Source of the DNA: Halomonas halophila
GTDB lineage: Bacteria; Pseudomonadota; Gammaproteobacteria; Pseudomonadales; Halomonadaceae
Length of the DNA: 9,817 nucleotides
Assembly (NCBI GenBank): GCA_002433675.1
Contig: DJIP01000260.1
Location: 1-9,817 of the forward strand
Direction: 5' to 3'
Shown: one piece after another, positions 1 to 5,962 of the stretch
Numbering within the stretch: position 1 is the first letter of the stretch
How the letters are laid out: every line of letters starts with the position of its first letter
Translations under genes and position numbers: made by a program
The notes under the pieces: model-generated
Told to the model about the DNA's origin: nothing
The model's input: only the letters and a program-made list of their open reading frames with translations
Database searches by the model: none

Positions 1-1299
1 CTTGGCGTAGACGATGGCGTTGGACTTGACGAACTTGGCGACCTTCCAGGCGAATGCCAGGTCACGCATCTCCTGCTCTGAGGGCACGCGCTCGGAGACC
101 ACCGTCAGGTCGTCGCGGGTGACCGTGCCCAGGTCGCGGTCCTGGACCAGCAGGCCGCCGGTGACACGCTTGAGGTCGTGGGCCGGAGCCATCTGGCCGG
201 GCCAGTTGGCGCTGACGTCGAGCAGGCGCACATTCTTCTTCTCGGCGACGATGGCCTGGGCCTCGTCGCTGACCCCGGGGGCGATGATCACCTCGACGAA
301 CTGACGATCGATGATGGCCCGGGCGGTGTCGGCGTCCAGCGGCACGTTGAAGGCGATGATGCCGCCAAAGGCGCTGGTGGGGTCGGTGGCGAAGGCCTTG
401 TCGTAGGCCGCAAGAGCGCTCTCGCCCACGGCCACGCCGCAGGGATTGGCGTGCTTGACGATGACGCAGGCGGTGTCGTCGAAGCTCTTGACGCACTCGA
501 GCGCGGCGTCGGTGTCGGCCACGTTGTTGAACGACAGCGGCTTGCCCTGCAGGGTAACGGCGGTGGAGACGCTGGGTTCGCTGGCGCCTTCTTCCACGTA
601 GAACGCCGCCTGCTGGTGGGGGTTCTCGCCGTAGCGCATGGACTGCTTCTTGGTCAGCTGCAGGTTGTAGGTGCGCGGGAAGCCGTCCTCTGCGCCCTCG
701 ACCCGGCGGCCAAGATAGTCGGCGATGGCGCCGTCGTAGCCGGCGGTGTGCTCGAAGGCCTTGACCGCCAGGTCGAAGCGGGTGGCCTCGGCCAGCGCGC
801 CGCCGTTGTCACGCATTTCAGCGATCACCCGGTCGTAGTCGTCGGCGTTGACCACGATGCTGGTGTAGGCATGATTCTTGGCGCAGGCGCGCACCATGGT
901 GGGGCCACCGATGTCGATGTTCTCGATGGCGTCTTCCAGGCTGCAGTCAGGACGCGCCACGGTGGCGGCAAAGGGGTAGAGGTTGACCACCACCATGTCG
1001 ATGGGCGCGATGTCATGTTCGGCCATGACCTCGTCGTCCTGGCCGCGACGCCCGAGGATGCCGCCGTGGATTCTGGGGTGCAGGGTCTTGACGCGGCCAT
1101 CCATGATCTCGGGAAACCCGGTGTGCTCGGACACCTCGGTGACGGCGATGGCGTTGTCGGTCAGCAGGCGGTAGGTGCCGCCGGTGGACAGCAATTCGAC
1201 GCCCATGTCGGCTAGGGCGCGGGCGAAGTCGACGATACCGGTCTTGTCCGACACGCTGATCAGGGCGCGACGAACGGCGAGAGAGGAGGGCTGGGCCAT
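1..1299 (-). CDS. purH: Bifunctional AICAR transformylase / IMP cyclohydrolase, 3' end cut off by the window
   Basis: Catalyses the last two steps of de novo purine synthesis in the cytoplasm: formylation of AICAR with 10-formyl-THF, then ring closure to IMP. The first 433 codons are present and run off the left edge; the family is about 525 residues long, so some 90 C-terminal residues are missing. The N-terminal MGS-like cyclohydrolase domain (about residues 1-145) shows [16 protein letters not shown] and [13 protein letters not shown]. The transformylase domain shows RYGENPHQ at 222-229 and the catalytic Lys-His pair K282-H283 in [10 protein letters not shown], followed by [10 protein letters not shown]. 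The ATG at 1299 begins [18 protein letters not shown], which matches where the family starts; the ribosome binding site is weak. It lies 78 nt downstream of fis, and purD usually follows in this gene order but would lie outside. Identity is certain from the motifs. Confidence 0.97.
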   Translation of the reverse strand, partial: MAQPSSLAVRRALISVSDKTGIVDFARALADMGVELLSTGGTYRLLTDNAIAVTEVSEHTGFPEIMDGRVKTLHPRIHGGILGRRGQDDEVMAEHDIAPIDMVVVNLYPFAATVARPDCSLEDAIENIDIGGPTMVRACAKNHAYTSIVVNADDYDRVIAEMRDNGGALAEATRFDLAVKAFEHTAGYDGAIADYLGRRVEGAEDGFPRTYNLQLTKKQSMRYGENPHQQAAFYVEEGASEPSVSTAVTLQGKPLSFNNVADTDAALECVKSFDDTACVIVKHANPCGVAVGESALAAYDKAFATDPTSAFGGIIAFNVPLDADTARAIIDRQFVEVIIAPGVSDEAQAIVAEKKNVRLLDVSANWPGQMAPAHDLKRVTGGLLVQDRDLGTVTRDDLTVVSERVPSEQEMRDLAFAWKVAKFVKSNAIVYAK

Positions 1300-1343
1300 G
1301 GGGATGTCTCTGTTGCGAAGGGAAGCGAAGGGCGCCTTGGCGC

Positions 1344-1368
1344 AGAAAAGGGAGCCGTTGGCTCCCTT
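1344..1368 (-). terminator. Rho-independent terminator after dusB-fis
   Basis: A perfect 9-bp inverted repeat (AAGGGAGCC, loop of 3, GGCTCCCTT; arms at 1348-1356 and 1360-1368) starts 9 nt beyond the fis stop codon. Read on the minus strand, the stem runs into TTTT (1349-1346) and then CTGCG. The T-tract is short, so some read-through into purH is possible. A second small hairpin (GCGCC-TT-GGCGC, 1332-1343) follows directly. Confidence 0.8.
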
Positions 1369-1377
1369 GGGGTCGGG

Positions 1378-1710
1378 TCAGATCAGTTCGTAGTGCTTGA
1401 GCTTCTTGCGCAGGGTGCCACGGTTGAGTCCGAGCATCTCTGCGGCACGGGTCTGGTTGCCGTTGGTGTAAACGAGCACCGATGACAGCAGAGGCGCCTC
1501 GACCTCGGCCATCACCATGGCGTGGAGGTCGGTGACGGTGCCGCCGTCGAGATGGTCGAAGTAGCGTTCCATGGCGGCGAACACGGCCTCGCGCAGGGGG
1601 CGTTCGTCACTGGCCTGCGGTGCGGAGGGTGCCAGGCCGTCGAGGCCGCGCTGAGAGGTGTCGAGTTTGGAGGCGGACACCGACTGGTCGATGGGTTGCT
1701 GGCTGGTCAT
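1378..1710 (-). CDS. fis: DNA-binding protein Fis, nucleoid-associated regulator
   Basis: Small homodimeric DNA-bending protein that activates rRNA and tRNA promoters, shapes the nucleoid and assists site-specific recombination. The product is 110 residues; E. coli Fis is 98, and the extra 12 are at the poorly conserved N-terminus. The core dimer helices contain PLREAVFAAMERYF and AEVEAPLLSSVL. The C-terminal helix-turn-helix (about residues 85-107) is NQTRAAEMLGLNRGTLRKKL, in which R97, T99, R101, K102 and K103 align with DNA-contacting residues of E. coli Fis (offset of 12). The ATG at 1710 shares four bases (ATGA) with the dusB stop codon, so translation is probably coupled. A strong terminator follows. 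The dusB-fis pairing is the classical arrangement and supports the call. Confidence 0.97.
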   Translation of the reverse strand: MTSQQPIDQSVSASKLDTSQRGLDGLAPSAPQASDERPLREAVFAAMERYFDHLDGGTVTDLHAMVMAEVEAPLLSSVLVYTNGNQTRAAEMLGLNRGTLRKKLKHYELI

Positions 1711-2801
1711 GCGGCACGGGTTCCATGGTGTGCCACGGCCCTGGCCACGCGCTCGGGGGCGCTGGCGGGGTCGTGACGAAAGAGTTCGTCGATAAAGTCG
1801 CGCTGGGCCTGGGTCGAGGTCAGGCCGTTGAAGGTGGCCTTGAGCTGGCGACGGCCATCGTCGTCGAGGCGTCGATCGCTGGACAGGTACCACCCCAGAT
1901 GCTTGCGCGCGATGCGCACGCCCATATGGTCACCGTAGAAGGCGTGCAGGGCATCGAGGTGAGAGCCGAGGACGTCGCGTCGTTCCGCGTCGGAAGGCGC
2001 CGGCAGGACTTCGCCATGGCGCAGATAGTGGCTGATCTCGCGGAAGATCCAGGGGTTGCCCTGGGCGCCTCGACCCACCATCACCGCATCCGCACCAGTA
2101 TAGTCGAGTACGCGCCGAGCCTTGTCGGGAGACGTGATATCGCCGTTGGCAAAGACGGGAATGCTGACCCTTGATGCTACCTCGGCGATGGTCTCGTACT
2201 CGGCCTCGCCCTGATAGCGTTGCTGGCGATGACGGCCGTGGACGGCCAGCGCCTGAATACCGGCATCTTCCGCCAGCCGGGCGATGCGCACCGCGTTGTT
2301 GGACTCGGCGCACCAGCCGGTGCGGATCTTCAGGGTCACCGGGACGTCGACGGCGGCCACCACCGCGTCGAGGATCTCCGCCACCAGCGCTTCGTCCCGC
2401 AGCAGGGCAGAGCCTGCGGCCTTGTTGCAGACCTTCTTGGCCGGACAGCCCATGTTGATGTCGATGATCTCGGCGCCCTGTTCGGCGTTGAGGCGGGCCG
2501 CAGTGGCCAGCATCTCGGCGTCGCCGCCGGCGATCTGCACTGCCCTGGGGCCGGGTTCACCCCGATGGTCCATGCGCAGGCGCGACTTGCGGGTGTGCCA
2601 CAGGCTGGGATCGGAGGTGACCATCTCGCCCACCACCAGCCCCGCGCCCAGACGTCGACAGAGCGCGCGGAAGGGGCGGTCGGTGACCCCGGCCATGGGC
2701 GCAAGGATCACCGGGCCGGCCAGCTTGTGCGGGCCAATGCAGGTGGTGATGCCTGTCTCGTGCTGTTGCACCATGGGGGATCTGGGGTCGTGGTCTGACA
2801 T
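1707..2801 (-). CDS. dusB: tRNA-dihydrouridine synthase B
   Basis: FMN-dependent enzyme that reduces uridine to dihydrouridine in the tRNA D-loop (U17 in E. coli DusB) with NADPH. The 364-residue product has the N-terminal TIM barrel with LAGPVILAPMAGVTDRPFR, the catalytic cysteine C119 in NMGCPAKKV, K158 in LKIRTGW and H188 in HGRHRQQRYQGEAEY; these match E. coli C100, K139 and H169 with a constant offset of 19. FANGDI and MVGRGAQGNPWIF form the phosphate-binding end of the barrel, followed by the helical tRNA-binding domain. An in-frame ATG exists at 2834, but it lies inside the candidate -10 box at 2830-2835, so a transcript from that promoter would not contain it; ATG 2801 is preferred. 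ATG 2774 is a third option. The Shine-Dalgarno sequence is poor for each. The stop overlaps the fis start. Confidence 0.95.
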   Translation of the reverse strand: MSDHDPRSPMVQQHETGITTCIGPHKLAGPVILAPMAGVTDRPFRALCRRLGAGLVVGEMVTSDPSLWHTRKSRLRMDHRGEPGPRAVQIAGGDAEMLATAARLNAEQGAEIIDINMGCPAKKVCNKAAGSALLRDEALVAEILDAVVAAVDVPVTLKIRTGWCAESNNAVRIARLAEDAGIQALAVHGRHRQQRYQGEAEYETIAEVASRVSIPVFANGDITSPDKARRVLDYTGADAVMVGRGAQGNPWIFREISHYLRHGEVLPAPSDAERRDVLGSHLDALHAFYGDHMGVRIARKHLGWYLSSDRRLDDDGRRQLKATFNGLTSTQAQRDFIDELFRHDPASAPERVARAVAHHGTRAA

Positions 2802-2829
2802 GGGAGCTGCCGTCGTTCCGGGGCTGCAT

Positions 2830-2858
2830 ATCATACGCCTCGAAGCCCCTTTGGTGAA
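2830..2858 (-). promoter_or_regulatory. Candidate sigma70 promoter of dusB-fis
   Basis: On the minus strand TTCACC (2858-2853) and TATGAT (2835-2830) are separated by exactly 17 nt, matching TTGACA/TATAAT at 4 and 5 positions of 6. An AT-rich stretch ATTAAAA (2880-2874) sits where an UP element would be. The expected transcription start near 2823 leaves a leader of about 22 nt before ATG 2801. The bases just past the -10 box include a GC-rich run (GCAGCCCCGG), recalling the GC-rich discriminator of the E. coli fis promoter. Based on sequence only. Confidence 0.6.
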
Positions 2859-2885
2859 GGCGTGCTCGAGACGTTTTAATGCGAA

Positions 2886-2905
2886 AGGCTGCCCGGTGAC
2901 AGCCT
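2886..2905 (-). terminator. Weak terminator-like hairpin after prmA
   Basis: Arms AGGCTG (2886-2891) and CAGCCT (2900-2905) pair perfectly across an 8-nt loop, 15 nt beyond the prmA stop codon. On the minus strand the stem is followed by TTCGCATT, a poor T-tract. It could partly end prmA transcripts ahead of the dusB-fis promoter. Confidence 0.35.
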
Positions 2906-2920
2906 CTCGTGGCGCGATGT

Positions 2921-3838
2921 TCAGTCCTTGGTGGGGCGATGGCCGCTAAGCCGCACCCAGCCTTCACGGACTTCCGGCTCGTCCATGAAAAGGCCCTGGT
3001 GGCGGTAGGCGTCGATCACCTCGTCGGCCTGGGCCTCGAGAATACCCGACAGCGCCAGGCGACCGCCGTCGGCGACATGGCCGGCGATGGTCGGGGCCAG
3101 TTCGACCAGCGGGCCGGCCAGGATATTGGCCACCACCAGCGCGAAGCGCTCCTCGCCCATCTGCTCCGGGTAGCGCAGCGCCAGGCGTGTCGCGTCGATG
3201 GCGTTGCGCTCGGCGTTGTCACGACTGGCGCTGAGCGCCTGCGGGTCGATGTCGGTGGCGATGGCCCGGGCGGCGCCGAGCTTGAGTGCGGCGATGGCAA
3301 GAATGCCGGAGCCACAGCCGACGTCGAGCAGTTCGATGCCGTCGAGTTCGCCGTCGAGCGCCAGTCCATCGAGCCACTCGAGACACAGCGCGGTGGTGGG
3401 GTGGGTGCCGGTACCGAAGGCCAGGCCCGGGTCCAGGTGCAGATTGACCGCGTCATCCTCGGGCGGTTGGTGCCAGCTCGGCACGATCCACAGTCGCTGA
3501 CCCATGCGCAGGGGCTCGAAGCTGTCCATCCACTCTCGCTCCCAGTCGCGGTCATCGATCAGCTCGTGCTCGATGACCGGGCAGGGCTCGCCGGGAAGGG
3601 ATTCGGCCCAGGCGGCAGACAGCCGCTCGAGCATGTCCGCCAGGCCGTCCAGATCGTCGTAGAGACCGGTAAGGATGGTCTGGTCCCATAGTGGGGTGGT
3701 GCCCCGGTCCGGCTCGAACACCGGATCGTCGTGGGCGTCCTGCAGGGTGATCGCGGTGGCGCCTTCGGCCAGCAGCAGTTCCTCCAGCAGTTCCGCCTGC
3801 TGTGGTGGGACCTCGGCCTTGAGTTGAAGCCAGGGCAT
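2921..3838 (-). CDS. prmA: Ribosomal protein L11 methyltransferase
   Basis: S-adenosylmethionine-dependent enzyme that trimethylates lysines and the N-terminus of ribosomal protein L11 (known for E. coli PrmA). The 305-residue product has the family's length (E. coli 293). The N-terminal substrate-recognition domain covers about residues 1-95, followed by the linker and the Rossmann methyltransferase domain. Visible motifs are DPGLAFGTGTHPTT (136-149), the SAM-binding loop LLDVGCGSGILAI (170-182), the acidic motif DIDPQAL (196-202) and VVANILAGPL (235-244), the family's form of motif IV. The ATG at 3838 is preceded by GAGGAA about 6 nt upstream, a good ribosome binding site. It lies 86 nt downstream of accC, with a strong hairpin between, and upstream of dusB-fis; prmA-dusB-fis is a conserved neighbourhood. 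Confidence 0.97.
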   Translation of the reverse strand: MPWLQLKAEVPPQQAELLEELLLAEGATAITLQDAHDDPVFEPDRGTTPLWDQTILTGLYDDLDGLADMLERLSAAWAESLPGEPCPVIEHELIDDRDWEREWMDSFEPLRMGQRLWIVPSWHQPPEDDAVNLHLDPGLAFGTGTHPTTALCLEWLDGLALDGELDGIELLDVGCGSGILAIAALKLGAARAIATDIDPQALSASRDNAERNAIDATRLALRYPEQMGEERFALVVANILAGPLVELAPTIAGHVADGGRLALSGILEAQADEVIDAYRHQGLFMDEPEVREGWVRLSGHRPTKD

Positions 3839-3858
3839 GGCGGTATTCCTCTTCGGTC

Positions 3859-3866
3859 TGGTGCAA
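3859..3866. repeat. 8-bp direct repeat, copy 1, beside the accC-prmA hairpin
   Basis: TGGTGCAA is found here and again at 3907-3914, on either side of the 28-bp palindrome at 3870-3897. The pair encloses 40 bp and resembles a target-site duplication, though 8-bp matches can arise by chance. Confidence 0.5.
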
Positions 3867-3869
3867 CGT

Positions 3870-3897
3870 CAACGGGGCGGCCTGGGCCGCCCCGTTG
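3870..3897. repeat. Strong 13-bp perfect inverted repeat between accC and prmA
   Basis: CAACGGGGCGGCC and GGCCGCCCCGTTG are exact reverse complements separated by only TG. The transcript would form a very stable GC-rich hairpin 27 nt after the accC stop codon and 31 nt before the prmA start. On the minus strand the stem is followed by ACGTTGCACC, with no T-tract, so it does not look like a standard intrinsic terminator. It may be an mRNA processing or stability element that separates accBC from prmA, or a Rho-assisted or pausing terminator. Confidence 0.8.
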
Positions 3898-3906
3898 TCA
3901 CGCTCT

Positions 3907-3914
3907 TGGTGCAA
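3907..3914. repeat. 8-bp direct repeat, copy 2, beside the accC-prmA hairpin
   Basis: Second exact copy of TGGTGCAA (first copy at 3859-3866), lying between the hairpin and the accC stop codon. Confidence 0.5.
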
Positions 3915-3924
3915 AGCCGCCGTG

Positions 3925-5265
3925 CTACTGCGCGAGCTTCTTCTCGAGGTAGTGAATATTGACGCCACCCTGCTGGAAGTAGCCGTCGCGCACCAGGTCC
4001 TTGTGCAGGTCGGTGTTGGTCTTGATCCCTTCCACCAGCAACTCGTCCAGGGCGTTGCGCATGCGCGTCAGCGAGGTCTCGCGGTCGGCGCCCCAGGTGA
4101 TCAGCTTGCCGATCAGCGAGTCGTAGTGGGGCGGCACCGTGTAGCCGGTGTACAGGTGGGAGTCCATGCGCACGCCGAGACCACCCGGAGGATGGTACAG
4201 CGTGACCTTGCCCGGAGAAGGCATGAAGGTCCGAGAATCCTCGGCGTTGATGCGGCACTCGAAGGCGTGGCCGTTGAGCTCGACATCTTCCTGGCGGATC
4301 GACAGCGGCAGGCCGGAGGCGATGCGCAGCTGCTCGCGCACGATATCCACGCCGGTGACCATCTCGGTGACCGGGTGCTCCACCTGGACGCGGGTGTTCA
4401 TCTCGATGAAGAAGAACTCTCCGTCCTCGTAGAGGAACTCGAAGGTGCCGGCGCCGCGGTAGCCGATTTCCACGCAGGCTTCGCGACAGGCGTCCAGTAC
4501 CTTGGCGCGGGCGTCCGGATCCAGGCCCGGCGCGGGTGCTTCTTCCAGCACCTTCTGGTGGCGGCGCTGCAGCGAGCAGTCGCGGTCATACAGGTGGATG
4601 GCATTGCCCTGGCCGTCGGCCAGCACCTGAACCTCGACGTGACGCGGCTTCTCGAGGAACTTCTCCATGTACACGGTGCCGTCGCCGAAGGCCGAGTGGG
4701 CCTCGGTGCGGGTCACGGTGACCGCGGAGATCAGGTGGGCTTCGGTGTGCACCACGCGCATGCCACGTCCGCCGCCGCCGGCGGCGGCCTTGATGATCAC
4801 CGGGTAGCCGATGCGCCGGGCGGTGGCCAGCAGCTCGCCTTCATCGTCGCCCAGGGGGCCGTCGGAGCCAGGCACCGTGGGCACGCCGGCCTTCTTCATC
4901 GCTTCGATGGCGCTGACCTTGTCGCCCATCAGGCGAATGGTCTCGGCGCGCGGGCCGATGAAGGTGAAGCCGGAACGCTCGACCTGCTCGGCGAAGTCGG
5001 CATTCTCGGAGAGGAAGCCATAGCCAGGGTGGATGGCGCTGGCGTCGGTCACCTCGGCCGCGCTGATCAGCGAGGGGATATTGAGGTAGGACTGGGCCGA
5101 GGAAGCGGGGCCGATGCACACCGCCTCATCGGCGAGCCGCACGTGCATCAGTTCGCGGTCGGCCTTGGAGTGGACCGCAACCGTCTTGATCCCGAGCTCC
5201 TTGCAGGCCCGCAGGATGCGAAGAGCGATCTCGCCGCGGTTGGCGATAAGAACCTTGTCCAACAT
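3925..5265 (-). CDS. accC: Acetyl-CoA carboxylase, biotin carboxylase subunit
   Basis: ATP-dependent carboxylation of the biotin carried by AccB, the first half-reaction of acetyl-CoA carboxylase, which makes malonyl-CoA for fatty acid synthesis. The product is 446 residues (E. coli 449). The N-terminal domain begins [17 protein letters not shown]; the ATP-grasp domain has K116, K159, the glycine-rich loop [11 protein letters not shown] (160-170) and H209. Metal and catalytic residues E276, E288, N290, R292, E296 and R338 all fall at the same numbers as in E. coli AccC, so the enzyme should be active. The reading frame is open upstream to 5355, but ATG 5265 gives the family N-terminus and lies after the accB stop codon. 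The gap to accB is 46 nt and contains a small hairpin. The two genes are almost certainly cotranscribed, as in most proteobacteria. Confidence 0.98.
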   Translation of the reverse strand: MLDKVLIANRGEIALRILRACKELGIKTVAVHSKADRELMHVRLADEAVCIGPASSAQSYLNIPSLISAAEVTDASAIHPGYGFLSENADFAEQVERSGFTFIGPRAETIRLMGDKVSAIEAMKKAGVPTVPGSDGPLGDDEGELLATARRIGYPVIIKAAAGGGGRGMRVVHTEAHLISAVTVTRTEAHSAFGDGTVYMEKFLEKPRHVEVQVLADGQGNAIHLYDRDCSLQRRHQKVLEEAPAPGLDPDARAKVLDACREACVEIGYRGAGTFEFLYEDGEFFFIEMNTRVQVEHPVTEMVTGVDIVREQLRIASGLPLSIRQEDVELNGHAFECRINAEDSRTFMPSPGKVTLYHPPGGLGVRMDSHLYTGYTVPPHYDSLIGKLITWGADRETSLTRMRNALDELLVEGIKTNTDLHKDLVRDGYFQQGGVNIHYLEKKLAQ

Positions 5266-5295
5266 GGTGGTGTCCGCCGAAAGTGAATGATCAGG

Positions 5296-5311
5296 GAAGA
5301 CGCAAGTCTTC
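5296..5311 (-). repeat. Small intercistronic hairpin between accB and accC
   Basis: Read on the minus strand, GAAGAC-TTGC-GTCTTC is a perfect 6-bp stem with a tetraloop that begins at the base right after the accB TGA. The next bases are CCTGATCATT, with no T-tract, so termination is unlikely. A ribosome ending on accB would cover it. It could tune the AccB to AccC ratio or protect the accB mRNA end. Confidence 0.6.
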
Positions 5312-5782
5312 TCAGGAGATGACAACCAGGGGCTGGTCGAACTCGACGGGCTCACCGTCCTCGACCATGAAGGCCTCGATCACGCCGTCACGATCGGCTT
5401 CGATCTGGTTCATCATCTTCATCGCTTCGACGATGCAGATGGTGTCACCCTTGCGCACGCTGGCGCCGACTTCCACGAAAGGCTTGGCGCCGGGAGCCGG
5501 GGAGCGGTAGAAGGTGCCGACCATCGGCGAGACCACGGCCTGGCCCTGGTAGCTGGGACCGCTGTCGGCGCTGGGTGCGGGAGCTTCGGCCGGGGCCTGG
5601 GCAGGTGCGGCCGCCGGTGCGGCGGGTGCGCCCCAGGGTTGGGCGGCGGGTGCCGGCTGCCAGCTGCCACCCTGCGGATGACGGCTGATGCGGACCGATT
5701 CTTCACCTTCCTGGATCTCGATTTCGCTGATGTTGGACTCTTCCAGCAGTTCAATCAGCTTCTTGACCTTACGAATATCCAT
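5312..5782 (-). CDS. accB: Acetyl-CoA carboxylase, biotin carboxyl carrier protein
   Basis: Carries the covalently bound biotin between biotin carboxylase (AccC) and the carboxyltransferase AccAD. The 156-residue product equals the E. coli length. It starts [18 protein letters not shown], the helical region that docks on AccC, followed by a Pro/Ala-rich flexible linker (about residues 43-72) and the C-terminal biotinyl domain. The biotin site is K122 in EAMKMMN, the same number as in E. coli. The thumb loop seen in bacterial AccB proteins is present at about 94-103 ([10 protein letters not shown]). ATG 5782 gives the conserved N-terminus; a weak GAGA-type ribosome binding site precedes it. 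It lies 180 nt downstream of dsbD and 46 nt ahead of accC. E. coli accBC is controlled through its leader by growth rate and AccB; whether that holds here is unknown. Confidence 0.98.
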   Translation of the reverse strand: MDIRKVKKLIELLEESNISEIEIQEGEESVRISRHPQGGSWQPAPAAQPWGAPAAPAAAPAQAPAEAPAPSADSGPSYQGQAVVSPMVGTFYRSPAPGAKPFVEVGASVRKGDTICIVEAMKMMNQIEADRDGVIEAFMVEDGEPVEFDQPLVVIS

Positions 5783-5810
5783 GACGTTGTCTCGATCGTG
5801 TGAAGTGTCT

Positions 5811-5831
5811 ACCGGGCGCTGTAAACCCGGT
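5811..5831. repeat. Inverted repeat in the accB leader
   Basis: ACCGGG (5811-5816) and CCCGGT (5826-5831) form a perfect 6-bp stem with a 9-nt loop, about 29 nt upstream of the accB start codon. It could be a leader hairpin or an operator half-site pair. No family-specific operator was recognised. Confidence 0.4.
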
Positions 5832-5931
5832 CCAAGTCGTTAGAGATCGCGGCAAGATGGCGGCTCTTGGCGTCTCTATCGTGTCAGAATTCAGAGTAGT
5901 GCGGAGTTTGCCGAAAATTGCGAAGGTTGTC

Positions 5932-5956
5932 CAGCGAGGCCGAACGCTGTTCGCTG
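5932..5956 (-). other. Hairpin-forming sequence just after dsbD
   Basis: CAGCGA (5932-5937) pairs with TCGCTG (5951-5956), and inside it CGAAC-GCT-GTTCG (5941-5953) is an alternative 5-bp stem; the two overlap and exclude each other. It begins 6 nt after the dsbD stop codon. No T-tract follows directly on the minus strand, so it is at best a weak or Rho-dependent terminator. Confidence 0.3.
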
Positions 5957-5962
5957 TCGCCT

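Noticed and set aside
178..1215. Long plus-strand open frame (345 codons) opposite purH
   Set aside because: It is the antisense shadow of purH in GC-rich DNA: Gly/Val/Asp/His-rich, with no family motif, while the minus strand carries unmistakable PurH motifs.
2799..2834. Longer dusB reading from ATG 2834 (375 residues)
   Set aside because: That ATG is inside the candidate -10 box and the added residues MICSPGTTAAP are not part of the family; 2801 fits better.
3895..5286. Long plus-strand open frame (463 codons) opposite accC
   Set aside because: Antisense shadow of accC. All catalytic residues of biotin carboxylase are on the minus strand, and the plus-strand product has no recognisable domain.
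5266..5355. Longer accC reading starting at 5355 inside accB
   Set aside because: The added 30 residues are not part of biotin carboxylase, and [12 protein letters not shown] at 5265 is the family N-terminus.
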